A DNA stretch of 64,000 nucleotides, from assembly GCA_017618195.1 (NCBI GenBank), contig JAFZUW010000046.1, positions 1 to 64,000 on the forward strand, in the 5' to 3' direction. This document shows positions 8,048 through 16,611 of the stretch, in pieces. The notes under the pieces were generated by a model. The model did no database searches. It saw nothing but the letters and a program-made list of their open reading frames with translations, and had not been told where the DNA came from. Within the stretch, counting starts at the first letter, position 1; every line of letters starts with the position of its first letter. The position numbers and the translations under genes are program-made. Source of the stretch: Lachnospiraceae bacterium. GTDB taxonomy: Bacteria; Bacillota; Clostridia; Lachnospirales; Lachnospiraceae.

Positions 8048-9256
8048 TTATTTCTCCTCCGTAACCTGGAAGATGAAAAACTTCAGATAATAGGATTCAT
8101 CCGAATTCCAAAGAATCGGATGATCGGGCGCCTGCGTCCGGAATTCCACCTGACGGAGACGCTTATGCGTACTCTGCGCCGCCTGCGCGATCGTCTCGCG
8201 AAGCAGTTCCTGCGTCATAAAATGCGAACACGAGCAGGTCGCCAGGAAGCCGCCGTCCCGCACGAGCTTCAGCCCGCGTATGTTGATCTCCCGGTAGCCT
8301 TTGATCGCGTTCTTCGTAGCCTCTCTCGACTTGGTAAATGCCGGCGGATCGAGGATCACGACGTCATAGCGCTCACCTGCCTCTTCCAGTTCGGGAAGCA
8401 CCTCAAAAACATCCGCGACACGGAACGAAACCGTATCCTGCAGTCCGTTCAAAGCCGCATTCTCCCGAGCCTGGGCGATAGCCGTTTCGGATGCGTCGAC
8501 CGCCAGTACCGAAGCCGCTCCCGCGATTCCGGCGTTCAAAGCAAAAGAACCCGTATGTGTGAAGCAGTCCAGCACCTTGGCTCCTTTACAGAGCTTCTGC
8601 ATGGCAAGCCGGTTATATTTCTGGTCAAGGAAGAACCCCGTCTTCTGGCCTTCCGCTACGTCCACATAGTATTGTACGCCGTTCTCGACGATCTTAACCT
8701 TCGTATCGAAAGGCTCCGTCAGGAACCCTTTCACGCGCTCCATTCCTTCGAGCTCGCGAACCTTCGCGTCGCTCCGTTCGTACATGCCGCGGATCGTGAT
8801 TCCGTCCTTCTTAAGTTCCTCGCATAAAAGCCGCAGCACGACGTCCTTCAGCCGATCCATTCCGAGCGCTAAGGACTCCGCGACAAGGACGTCTTCGTAT
8901 TTGTCCACGGTAAGGCCCGGAAGCCAGTCCGCCTCCCCGAAGATCAGCCGGCACGACGACGTGTCCGTAACCTTCTTGCGGTATTCCCAGGCCGCACGGA
9001 CGCGCATTCTCAAAAACTCCTCGTTCACTTCGGCGTTCCGGTTTCTGCTTAACATCCGCACACGGATCTTTGAATTGTCATTGATAAACCCGATGCCCAT
9101 CGGATAGCCGTCGAAGTCGTTGACGCGCACGAGACAGCCGTTCGCGCCGCTTCCGATCACCGACGCAATCTCGTTGTCATATACCCAGAGTCCGCCCGAT
9201 TTCAGCGTGCGTCCTTCCCCTTTTTTGAGCACCACGGTGCGACCGATCTCATACAT
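8048..9256 (-). CDS. Class I SAM-dependent rRNA methyltransferase, RlmI/YwbD-like
   Basis: 402 residues. An N-terminal PUA-like RNA-binding domain (about 1-75) and a middle beta domain precede a Rossmann methyltransferase. The latter has motif I VLDCFTHTGSFALNAG, motif IV VILDPPAFTKSR and a C-terminal TCSCSHF, which carries the conserved Cys. This architecture is that of 23S rRNA m5C methyltransferases (RlmI family), acting on the large ribosomal subunit RNA. The exact target base cannot be read from sequence. The start overlaps the end of the upstream GtrA gene by 8 bases, indicating translational coupling. Confidence 0.88.
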   Translation of the reverse strand: MYEIGRTVVLKKGEGRTLKSGGLWVYDNEIASVIGSGANGCLVRVNDFDGYPMGIGFINDNSKIRVRMLSRNRNAEVNEEFLRMRVRAAWEYRKKVTDTSSCRLIFGEADWLPGLTVDKYEDVLVAESLALGMDRLKDVVLRLLCEELKKDGITIRGMYERSDAKVRELEGMERVKGFLTEPFDTKVKIVENGVQYYVDVAEGQKTGFFLDQKYNRLAMQKLCKGAKVLDCFTHTGSFALNAGIAGAASVLAVDASETAIAQARENAALNGLQDTVSFRVADVFEVLPELEEAGERYDVVILDPPAFTKSREATKNAIKGYREINIRGLKLVRDGGFLATCSCSHFMTQELLRETIAQAAQSTHKRLRQVEFRTQAPDHPILWNSDESYYLKFFIFQVTEEK

Positions 9257-9731
9257 TTTCCGCCTGCTCCTCTCCTGCCGGGACCTGCTCCTGAGCCTTC
9301 TTTCGGAACACGAAAAGCTTGCTGAGCACGTAGTTCAGAATGATGACGATGATGCCGGTGATTGCCTTTGCCCAGAAGCCTTCAAACGAGAGGAAGTCTC
9401 CGTCGATGCCGATCGCGACAAGTCCCGACGGCAGCAGCATCTCAATAATGCCGGTGAAGATTCTGGAGCCGACAAATTTGAACGCCTCCGCCGCAATCGC
9501 CTTCGTTCCTTTGGCCTTACTCTCGAATACGAAAATATGGCTCGTGATGTAGGCAAATGCGACCGCTCCGAACCATGCGATCGTGTTGGTGACCGCGAAC
9601 TCCGTGCCTTTGCCGGAAAGTCCGAAGCCCTTCTGGATGACGAACGCGATCAGGAAGTTGATGACCGTGGTCAGTCCGCCGAAAAATACGTACAAAATGA
9701 TTTCCTTATGCTTCTTATACAGTTCTTTCAT
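9249..9731 (-). CDS. GtrA family membrane protein
   Basis: 160 residues with four hydrophobic segments in the GtrA arrangement: an N-terminal YVFFGGLTTVINFLIAF helix, then NTIAWFGAVAFAYITSHIFVF, which is a family hallmark. GtrA proteins are thought to help move lipid-linked sugars across the cytoplasmic membrane in cell-surface polysaccharide decoration. The C-terminus is a charged cytosolic tail. A GAAAGG site lies 8 bases before the ATG. Its partner here is an rRNA methyltransferase, so the local context gives no substrate. Confidence 0.85.
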   Translation of the reverse strand: MKELYKKHKEIILYVFFGGLTTVINFLIAFVIQKGFGLSGKGTEFAVTNTIAWFGAVAFAYITSHIFVFESKAKGTKAIAAEAFKFVGSRIFTGIIEMLLPSGLVAIGIDGDFLSFEGFWAKAITGIIVIILNYVLSKLFVFRKKAQEQVPAGEEQAENV

Positions 9732-9774
9732 ATTATGCCTTTCAAATGCCTTTACGGCAGATTCGTCTTAGTAA

Positions 9775-9800
9775 AAAAGGACCGCTTCCGCAGTCCTTTT
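9775..9800 (-). terminator. Intrinsic terminator after the Nudix gene
   Basis: AAAAGGAC (9775-9782) pairs with GTCCTTTT (9793-9800), and a T run extends beyond on the minus strand. It lies between the Nudix gene and gtrA. Confidence 0.75.
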
Positions 9801-9808
9801 CGCCTTCT

Positions 9809-10261
9809 TCAGAAATACTTCCGGGAGCCCCATAAATTGTTCTTCTTCAATTGCAGATACTCATCGTATGCTTTTTCAAGAATCTGTTTCTCATTGGAGA
9901 ATTTCAGCAAATGATATGCTTCATGGTATTTGTAATACCCGGAGTCCACAAAGTATTCCTCGCGCTGTGGTTTGCTATAATAGTTGTCCGACATCATAAG
10001 GTACCAATGAACGTCCTTCATTACCGTATCCGCAGGCGTACTGAACGTATACTGGCTCTTGCCGATATACTTGATGATGCGTGCATCGGCGCCGGATTCC
10101 TCCTTAACTTCCCGCAGGGCGGTATCTTTGAAATCCTCGCCCTCTTCAACGGTTCCTTTCGGGAGCACCCAGCCTTCGTACTTATGCCTGTAGTTCTTAT
10201 ACAGTAATAATATCTTTCCTCTGAAAATAACAACACCACCGCAGCTCGTAGCTTCCATCAT
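9809..10261 (-). CDS. Nudix hydrolase
   Basis: 150 residues with a complete Nudix box, G-x5-E-x7-REVKEESGA (about residues 36-58), which binds Mg2+ and cleaves a nucleoside-diphosphate-linked substrate. The preceding GWVLPKGTVEEGE resembles the subgroup containing Ap4A hydrolases and diphosphoinositol phosphatases, but the substrate cannot be assigned. The ATG pair follows GGGGGT by about 9 bases. It stands alone between a strong promoter (10303-10331) and a terminator, so it is monocistronic. Confidence 0.88.
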   Translation of the reverse strand: MMEATSCGGVVIFRGKILLLYKNYRHKYEGWVLPKGTVEEGEDFKDTALREVKEESGADARIIKYIGKSQYTFSTPADTVMKDVHWYLMMSDNYYSKPQREEYFVDSGYYKYHEAYHLLKFSNEKQILEKAYDEYLQLKKNNLWGSRKYF

Positions 10262-10302
10262 ATAGAAGACCCCCTGTCATTGGTGTGTCACATATTGATA
10301 AC

Positions 10303-10331
10303 AGTATACTAAAAAATCACTGCAAGTGCAA
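10303..10331 (-). promoter_or_regulatory. Sigma-A-type promoter of the Nudix gene
   Basis: On the minus strand TTGCAC (10326-10331), a 17-base spacer and TATACT (10303-10308) lie about 42 bases before the ATG. Confidence 0.75.
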
Positions 10332-10370
10332 CCCCCGATTTCACACTGCGGCAGATGCTCCGTATATGTT

Positions 10371-11543
10371 TTAAAGAAGCGACGACAGGATGTCCTTAAG
10401 AAGCGGTCCGAATACGCTGATGTCGACCAGATTCCGCGGGTTCGCGATTGTTCCGTCGAACTTCTTAAACGTAAGCTTTCGCTCCGCCGTCTCACCGTTT
10501 ACGCCCCGCAGCTTATAGTCAAAAACGTATCCGTCGGACGAATCGATCTCCACGCTCGCGGTTCCTTCCGAACCGATATAAACCTGTAAACCGGACGTCG
10601 TGCTCCGCATCGAACGGTCTTCTTCGGATTTGACGTCGCCGAGATATTCTTCATAGGCGTACACGATGACCGAACGGTTCAGCGTGTTGGCACCCTTTAA
10701 AAGAAGCTTGCCCTGCCACTCCGCGATTCCGGCCTGCGAAAGCGCTTTTAGAATATCCTTTTCATGCTCGTTAAAAAGCTTCCGCTCGTAATCCTTCCAT
10801 TGGATTCCCTTGATCATGGTCCTTATCGGCGGAACCCAGTTGTCATCCATATTCTGCTCGGAGTTACGCAGTATGCGGAACATGTCCGAAACCGGCATAT
10901 TCTTCGTAAAAGTATCTCCGTTGTCCGTAAAATCCATGCCGCCGAATTCGTCCGAAAGCGTGTCGGCATACAGCAGGAAGAAGCTCTTCATATCAAGCAC
11001 CGACGTATAGAATTCCGCCGGATACTGGAGTCTGAGCCAGCCGTCGGCCGTGATTCCCATGCCGGCGGGGTCTTCCCCGAAATACTCAAGCGTCTGCTTC
11101 ACGTTCAGATACGCCCAGCCGTTCACGAAACGCATCAGTTCCTTCTTCTCTTCGGTTCTTCCCGAGAAGATGCCGTATCCCGTATAAGCAATACTCATGT
11201 TGCCGCGCGCGTCCTTGGTAATCTCCCAGCACGTGTCATAGCGGCCCCAGACCTCTTCATAAGTGACCGTGTACGAATCGACGTCATTCACGCCCGGAAG
11301 CACTTCATTCCATACGTCCCGCGGCGTAGGCGTCGGCGTGGGCGTAGGGGTAGGAGTGGGTGTCGGCGTGGGCGTAGGAGTAGGCGTAGGTGTCGGTGTC
11401 GGTGTCGGAACCGGCGTAGGCGGAATCCGGACTTCACCCTTTCTGACCGGCTCCTCTTCGCGTGTTCCTAAGTACACGCACGTTCCGACCAGTGCGAGCA
11501 GCAGACACGAAAGCACGGCTATGATAAGGATTCGTATCTTCAT
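10371..11543 (-). CDS. Membrane-anchored surface protein with long Thr-Pro linker
   Basis: About 390 residues starting at ATG 11543, chosen because GGAGG lies 11 bases upstream; a longer frame begins 48 bases earlier without a good site. The N-terminus is a single hydrophobic anchor (IRILIIAVLSCLLLALV). It is followed by roughly 35 residues of alternating Pro and Thr, then an extracellular domain of about 300 residues with no recognised motif. The linker resembles cell-wall-spanning spacers. Several other proteins in this window use the same anchor-linker plan. Function unknown. Confidence 0.75.
   Translation of the reverse strand: MKIRILIIAVLSCLLLALVGTCVYLGTREEEPVRKGEVRIPPTPVPTPTPTPTPTPTPTPTPTPTPTPTPTPTPRDVWNEVLPGVNDVDSYTVTYEEVWGRYDTCWEITKDARGNMSIAYTGYGIFSGRTEEKKELMRFVNGWAYLNVKQTLEYFGEDPAGMGITADGWLRLQYPAEFYTSVLDMKSFFLLYADTLSDEFGGMDFTDNGDTFTKNMPVSDMFRILRNSEQNMDDNWVPPIRTMIKGIQWKDYERKLFNEHEKDILKALSQAGIAEWQGKLLLKGANTLNRSVIVYAYEEYLGDVKSEEDRSMRSTTSGLQVYIGSEGTASVEIDSSDGYVFDYKLRGVNGETAERKLTFKKFDGTIANPRNLVDISVFGPLLKDILSSLL
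11321..11416. repeat. Low-complexity tandem repeat encoding the Thr-Pro linker
   Basis: About 95 bases of near-perfect six-base units (GGCGTx with variation, plus-strand sense) encode the Pro-Thr dipeptide run of the surface protein. Such repeats are prone to length change by slippage in multiples of six, which would preserve the frame. Confidence 0.75.
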
Positions 11544-11647
11544 GTTCCGGAATTCCTCCTTTCTCCATGGTATGCTGCGGAGTATCCGCAATTTTTACTG
11601 TTCTGCGGATTCCCGCGTTCCGTCTGACAATCCGCTCTTTCCTGCGG

Positions 11648-14194
11648 CTATTCCGTTCCGCGGGTCCAGCTTCCCTTCGTGTATCCCCTGCCCTGTCCGG
11701 CCGCATTGCCGTTAAAGGCTTCCTTCAGCTCGTTCAAAACCTCTTCGGTCTCCGCACCGCTCTCGGTCGTAAAATCAATTCTTATTCCCGCCGCCTGTTT
11801 GTAAGGCACCTCGTGGAAACACGAAAGCAGTGAAAATATGTGCGAGTTATAAATCAGACTGTGGCAGTAACGGCACACTGCCTTTACCGGAAAATGTTCC
11901 GCTTCCCCGTCCGTAAGAACGCCGTCCGCGGTACCTCCGGCATTTCCGGCGCACAGTCCCGACGTTCTCCGAAGGCATTGCTCGGATACCATCGCAACCG
12001 ACCGGCCGTATACGGTAAGCAGCGCGTCCTTTGAAAGCGGCAGCTCGTCCTTTCGGAGTTCTTCCGAAAGAGTAACTGTCGAAACACCCTTTAAAAGCAA
12101 ATATTCTACAGAAGTAGAATTATGGCAATACAAGGTCCGGTCCGCTTCGATCGGAAAGTCTTTATCTCGGAAGAATGCAAGTTCATCCATCGTCCTTACG
12201 ACGATTCCCGAAAGCTTCTTTTCGCGTGCAAGCCTCTCGGCCGCCTCGCAGGCTTTCTTAAGATTGGCACCCTTCAGCGCCCGCGGCATCATCAAAAACC
12301 GCCGGAAGGAGCAAGGCAGGTTAAGGCACGCCTCGTAATCCCCTTCCATGTCGATATACACATCGGTAACCGGCTCCGAAAGCGCCTTCATCTGCTCCGC
12401 GTTCATCACGGCCGCAACGATCCGCGCCACACCGGTCTGCTCGGCATCCGCTCCGGCAGCAGCGCTCTGTGCTGCCCCGGTATGTTCGGCATCCGCAGCT
12501 GCCGCAATCTGCGCTGCATTCGCCCGCTCCGCGCTCTTTCCACCCGCTTCTTCAGGGCGGATTCCCGCTTCCCTGCGGAAGCCTTTGAGCATCTCGCTTC
12601 CGAGCATGTCAAGCGCGTCTCTTCTCAACTGCTTTAACGTCGAGATCGGAAGGAACAGTCCTTCCCCGATCTGCACGCTCAATCCGTCAAATGTGAAGTC
12701 CGAGTGCCCGGTCTGCATCAATTTCGCGCGCACCGTCTCCGCATTGGCGGGAACCGTATCCGCGGGCTGCGGCACCGGTCCCGTAAGCGTTACGGCGGCC
12801 GATCCGTCCGTACTCCATACCGACAGTTCCATCGGCTTGCCGGGCTCCATGACGAAGCTTCCCGCAACCGCGATCGGTCTGCGGGTCTTGCCGTACAGCT
12901 CGTTCAGTTCATGCAGAAGCGGTTCCTTCCGCATGCGCCATATATTCAGTTTGAGATCATCGGGCATGCGCCCGAATTCCTTTCTCCAAAAGATCGGAAC
13001 CGGCGGGATCCGGTATCCGCTCATATCCTGCGCAGTCGTCCATTCGCCGCATACGAACCGCTCGTCCTGCGTGCGGAATTCAAGCACCTCCGCAGGGCCG
13101 ATCTTCTTCGTGAAATCCGGTACCGCCGTCAGCCGGTCCGGACGCCTCTGCGCACCGTTCTTCGGGAATCGGTCATTGCGGGCCGGCGTTCTTCTCACAT
13201 ACGCAGTACCGACCAAAACGCCGGAATGGTTGGACCGCTTTTCGCAGATCATCTCCGGCCCCTTCTTCCCGAACACGTAACCCTCGCAGAATCCGCCGCG
13301 GTTAAAGAGTTCCGCAAGCGTTTCCGTATCTGCCTGCATCTCGGCGGCATTCTTTTTAAGGTATTCGCGGTATTCCGCCCCGCCGAGCGCGTAGAAGCGG
13401 TCGATCCATTTGCGGTAGATCGCCGTCACACCTGCCGCATAGGCAAGGCTCTTCATGCGTCCTTCGAGTTTCAGCGAGTGAATCCCAGTCTCCAGAAGTT
13501 CGTGAAGTCTCGGAAGCAGACACTGATCCTTCGGGCTTAACAGGTATCCCCGCTTGCGCGTTCCGCCTTCTTCATACACGTATTCCTTGCGGCACGGCTG
13601 CGCGCACCGCCCGCGGTTTCCGCTCCGCCCGCCGATCAGCGACGACAGCAGGCACTGTCCCGAATAGCAGTAGCAAAGCGCTCCGTGCGCAAAGATCTCG
13701 AGTTCCTTCCCGCACTGTTCTCGCATCGACCTGATCTCCGAAAGGCTCAGTTCTCTGGCGGGAACAATCCTCGTCACGCCCTCGTCGAACAGTTTCGCGC
13801 TCATCGCGTCCGTGATCGTCATCTGCGTGCTGATATGCACCGGCAGCTTCGGAAAATGCGAACGCAAAAAGGACAGGACACCGAGATCCTGTACGATCAC
13901 GGCATCCAGTCCGGCCATATAATAAGGGTTAATATATTCGTAAAGGTCGGCCGTCTCACGGTCCGTAAGCAGCGTGTTGACGGTCATATAAACGCGGACG
14001 CCGCGCAGATGCGCATAGTCGATCGCCCGAAGGAGGCTGTCCTCTCCGGGATTGTCCGCATATGCTCTCGCGCCGAAACGGGTACCGCCGATATAAACGG
14101 CATCCGCTCCCGCCTCAATAACGGCCTGAAGCGTTTCCGCCGATCCGGCCGGCGCAAGCAGTTCGACTTTAGTGATATTTCTTCTTGTATCCAT
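11648..14194 (-). CDS. U32 family peptidase (collagenase-like / RlhA-like)
   Basis: 848 residues. The N-terminal U32 domain begins ELLAPAGSAETLQAVIEAGADAV. It contains the family core at about 166-203 (EIFAHGALCYCYSGQC, then GNRGRCAQPCR), whose Cys residues are typical of U32 proteins tied to iron-sulfur or tRNA/rRNA hydroxylation activity in RlhA/TrhP relatives. A C-terminal half of the DUF3656 type follows. Between them (about 545-610) is an Ala/Glu-rich imperfect repeat not expected in the family. The start lies inside the end of zapA (26-base overlap), a common U32 arrangement. Protease activity is assumed from family name only. Confidence 0.88.
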   Translation of the reverse strand: MDTRRNITKVELLAPAGSAETLQAVIEAGADAVYIGGTRFGARAYADNPGEDSLLRAIDYAHLRGVRVYMTVNTLLTDRETADLYEYINPYYMAGLDAVIVQDLGVLSFLRSHFPKLPVHISTQMTITDAMSAKLFDEGVTRIVPARELSLSEIRSMREQCGKELEIFAHGALCYCYSGQCLLSSLIGGRSGNRGRCAQPCRKEYVYEEGGTRKRGYLLSPKDQCLLPRLHELLETGIHSLKLEGRMKSLAYAAGVTAIYRKWIDRFYALGGAEYREYLKKNAAEMQADTETLAELFNRGGFCEGYVFGKKGPEMICEKRSNHSGVLVGTAYVRRTPARNDRFPKNGAQRRPDRLTAVPDFTKKIGPAEVLEFRTQDERFVCGEWTTAQDMSGYRIPPVPIFWRKEFGRMPDDLKLNIWRMRKEPLLHELNELYGKTRRPIAVAGSFVMEPGKPMELSVWSTDGSAAVTLTGPVPQPADTVPANAETVRAKLMQTGHSDFTFDGLSVQIGEGLFLPISTLKQLRRDALDMLGSEMLKGFRREAGIRPEEAGGKSAERANAAQIAAAADAEHTGAAQSAAAGADAEQTGVARIVAAVMNAEQMKALSEPVTDVYIDMEGDYEACLNLPCSFRRFLMMPRALKGANLKKACEAAERLAREKKLSGIVVRTMDELAFFRDKDFPIEADRTLYCHNSTSVEYLLLKGVSTVTLSEELRKDELPLSKDALLTVYGRSVAMVSEQCLRRTSGLCAGNAGGTADGVLTDGEAEHFPVKAVCRYCHSLIYNSHIFSLLSCFHEVPYKQAAGIRIDFTTESGAETEEVLNELKEAFNGNAAGQGRGYTKGSWTRGTE

Positions 14195-14585
14195 TCAATT
14201 CGGTCTCCAGACGTACCGACTTCTTCTGTTCTTCCAGATTGGCCTGCTGAAGCTTCTCGATCTTACGCTGCAGTTCCTGGATGTCGCCCTGTGCGGCAAT
14301 CAGGTCATGCTTCAGTTTGTAGATCTCGTTGTCGCGGTCTTCCGTCTCATCGGTCAGGTCGGTGAGCTGCTGCTTCAGTTTGAAGTAGTCGTCCGCAAGA
14401 TTGATCTGCATCACAACCGCACGCATGTCGGGATTCATGTCCTTGTACCACTTCTGGGAACGCATCTCGGCGTATTTGCTGTTGATGTATGATGCTACGC
14501 GCTGCAGGTACTCTTCGCTTTCGTAACCGATAATGCTGTACTGCTTACCGTTGATGATGACGTCAGTTTCTGTACGGTTGTTCAT
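14169..14585 (-). CDS. zapA: Cell division protein ZapA
   Basis: 138 residues. The N-terminal domain has NDVIINGKQY-like sequence (TDVIINGKQYSIIGYESEEYLQRVASYIN). The remainder is a long coiled coil, as in ZapA proteins that cross-link FtsZ filaments at mid-cell. GGAGG precedes the ATG by about 7 bases, and a TATAAT-like -10 lies at 14604-14609. It is downstream of ruvB and overlaps the U32 peptidase gene, giving a likely ruvA-ruvB-zapA-U32 order seen in many Clostridia. Confidence 0.85.
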   Translation of the reverse strand: MNNRTETDVIINGKQYSIIGYESEEYLQRVASYINSKYAEMRSQKWYKDMNPDMRAVVMQINLADDYFKLKQQLTDLTDETEDRDNEIYKLKHDLIAAQGDIQELQRKIEKLQQANLEEQKKSVRLETELNGYKKKYH

Positions 14586-14677
14586 AGTGACCTCCGGGAT
14601 AGTATTATATTCCCCGTCCCCTGACGGAACGGCTTAACTCGTATTCCTCACGCCGGACCCGACCGGGCCGGTTCTTC

Positions 14678-15688
14678 TCAGCTGTTCTTCTCGATATACG
14701 GGATGCCGAGATGTTCATACGCTTCTCTTCCCACCACACGGCCTCGCGGCGTCCTTAAGATAAATCCGATCTGCACCAGATAAGGTTCGTACACATCCTC
14801 AATCGTGCCCTGGTCCTCGCCGATCGTTGTCGCAACGGCTCCGGTACCGACCGGTCCGCCGCCGAATTTCTCGATCATCGTTGTCAGGATGGCGCGGTCG
14901 ATGTGATCGAGTCCGATCCGGTCCACTTCCAAAAGATCGAGTGCGTATCTGGCGATCTCTCCGTCAATATGTCCGTCTCCGGTAACCTGCGCGAAATCCC
15001 GTACGCGCTTTAAGAAACGGTTCGCAAGACGCGGCGTTCCGCGGGAACGGCGGGCAAGCTCGGACGCGCCTTCGTCGTCGATCGGCACGCTCAGCTTTCT
15101 TGCGGAATTCATAATGATGGTCTTCAGTTCCTTCTCGTTATAGAATTCCATTCTGCTAACTACACCGAACCGGTCGCGAAGCGGTGCCGTCAGCATTCCG
15201 GCTCTCGTCGTCGCGCCGATCAGGGTGAATTTCGGCAGCTTGATGTGCATCGATTTCGCATTGGTTCCGCCGGTTCCGATCACCACGTCGATGAAGAAAT
15301 CCTCCATTGCGGAATACAATATTTCCTCGACCTGACGGTTCAGACGGTGTATCTCGTCGATGAACAGGATGTCGCCTTCGCGGAGCCCTTTTATGATCGC
15401 GACAATGTCGCCCGGCTTCTCGATTGCCGGTCCGCTTGTCGTCTTAATGTCCACGCCCATTTCGTTTGCGATAATGTTTGCAAGCGTCGTCTTACCGAGT
15501 CCGGGAGGCCCGAAGAACAATACGTGATCTAATGTCTCGCCGCGCTTCTTGGCCGCCTCGATATAAACGTTCAATGTGGATTTCAGTTTTTCCTGACCGA
15601 TATAGTCCCGAAGATACTGCGGCCGAAGCGAACTCTCGATCTTGATGTCTTCGTTCATCTTCTCCGTCGTAATGATTCTCTTCGCCAT
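14678..15688 (-). CDS. ruvB: Holliday junction branch migration helicase RuvB
   Basis: 336 residues, normal length. The AAA+ domain has Walker [10 protein letters not shown] (60-68), Walker [11 protein letters not shown], sensor [10 protein letters not shown] with the following arginine-rich [11 protein letters not shown], and a C-terminal winged helix ending [17 protein letters not shown]. Hexameric RuvB rings pump DNA through RuvA-bound junctions during recombination repair. GGAG lies 8 bases before the ATG. It follows ruvA by 58 bases on the same strand. Confidence 0.97.
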   Translation of the reverse strand: MAKRIITTEKMNEDIKIESSLRPQYLRDYIGQEKLKSTLNVYIEAAKKRGETLDHVLFFGPPGLGKTTLANIIANEMGVDIKTTSGPAIEKPGDIVAIIKGLREGDILFIDEIHRLNRQVEEILYSAMEDFFIDVVIGTGGTNAKSMHIKLPKFTLIGATTRAGMLTAPLRDRFGVVSRMEFYNEKELKTIIMNSARKLSVPIDDEGASELARRSRGTPRLANRFLKRVRDFAQVTGDGHIDGEIARYALDLLEVDRIGLDHIDRAILTTMIEKFGGGPVGTGAVATTIGEDQGTIEDVYEPYLVQIGFILRTPRGRVVGREAYEHLGIPYIEKNS

Positions 15689-15746
15689 AATCTACTCCAT
15701 TGCTTCACGGAATGCCCGGCAGCCTTGCCCGGAATCCGCTGCGTTA

Positions 15747-16343
15747 TTACAGAAAACGGAATGCCGCATCCAGAATCTCTTCCGCGCTCATGCCTTCCTT
15801 GGCAGCCTTCTTGACCGCCTTTTCGGCATCCTTTCTTGAATACCCGAGTGCGGTCAGGCCTGCGATTGCCTCATCCGCTTCCGCGCTGTCAACCTGCTTC
15901 GGCGCCTCCTCGGTTTCCGCACCGAGCACGATCTCCTCGGGATGGATCTTGTCCTTCAGTTCGAGGATGACCTTGCCCGCGAGCTTCGGTCCGACACCCG
16001 GCGTCTTCGCGATTGCCTTCGCATTGTCCGTAAAGATTGCGCGGCACAGCTCGGTCGAGGACATGATTGAAAGGATGGCAATCGCCACCTTCGGCCCGAC
16101 TCCGCTTACCGTGATCAGCATCTTAAAGAGCCGCAGGTCTTCTTTCGAAAGGAACCCGAACAGGTTCACGCCCGTATTCTCGTTGACATTCAGGTAGGTA
16201 AATATCGTCACCGTCTCGCCGGGAACGGAAAGCTTCTCTAAATCCGTCTGCGGCATGATTGCCTCATACCCCACGCCGGCGCATTCCACAATCGCGGAAT
16301 TCTCGGTTGTTCCGTACAATTCTCCGTGCAAAAATGCAATCAT
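15747..16343 (-). CDS. ruvA: Holliday junction DNA-binding protein RuvA
   Basis: 198 residues. It has an N-terminal OB-fold (MIAFLHGELYG), paired helix-hairpin-helix motifs (LITVSGVGPKVAIAIL and AKTPGVGPKLAGKVILEL) and a C-terminal RuvB-contact domain (ALTALGYSRKDAEKAV). It recognises four-way junctions and loads RuvB. An AAAGGAG site lies 6 bases before the ATG. An extended -10 (TGGTACAAT, 16436-16444) and a 12-bp palindrome (TTTCCGCGGAAA, 16448-16459) lie upstream. Confidence 0.96.
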   Translation of the reverse strand: MIAFLHGELYGTTENSAIVECAGVGYEAIMPQTDLEKLSVPGETVTIFTYLNVNENTGVNLFGFLSKEDLRLFKMLITVSGVGPKVAIAILSIMSSTELCRAIFTDNAKAIAKTPGVGPKLAGKVILELKDKIHPEEIVLGAETEEAPKQVDSAEADEAIAGLTALGYSRKDAEKAVKKAAKEGMSAEEILDAAFRFL

Positions 16344-16435
16344 TCATACTCCTTTTCGGGCGGAAATCCGTTCCGGCTCCGCCGTACCGCCGATTCTTTG
16401 TGTCCTTTTCGGCGGAAAATACCATATATAGCGTT

Positions 16436-16459
16436 ATTGTACCACATTTTCCGCGGAAA
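16436..16459 (-). promoter_or_regulatory. Probable ruvA promoter with adjacent palindrome
   Basis: On the minus strand an extended -10, TGGTACAAT, is centred at 16436-16444. It is directly preceded by the perfect 12-bp palindrome TTTCCGCGGAAA (16448-16459) in the spacer. The position suits a repressor site, but it is not a recognised LexA box. Confidence 0.4.
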
Positions 16460-16473
16460 TACACTATAAATTC

Positions 16474-16502
16474 TTCACTTTTTTACAAAAAAATGGTATA
16501 AT
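16474..16502 (+). promoter_or_regulatory. Sigma-A-type promoter for the YprB-like gene
   Basis: TTCACT (16474-16479), a 17-base spacer and a consensus TATAAT (16497-16502) point rightward towards the gene starting at 16612. Confidence 0.65.
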
Positions 16503-16611
16503 CCGTATCGACGGCGGGGCGCTTCCGGATGCTTTCCCGAAAAGACCTGCCGGGTACACGCAAACGCATCGTTTGATTCCCTCAAAGTTTGTGCTTGAGG
16601 AGGCTTTTTTC

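Noticed and set aside
11321..11416. CRISPR-like regular repeat
   Set aside because: It is an in-frame six-base repeat encoding Pro-Thr inside a gene, without spacers. No CRISPR array was found in the window.
12100..12121. ATTCTAC-AGAA-GTAGAAT palindrome resembling the one near engB
   Set aside because: It lies inside the U32 coding sequence, away from any start, so regulatory meaning is unlikely; the similarity to the engB palindrome is probably chance.
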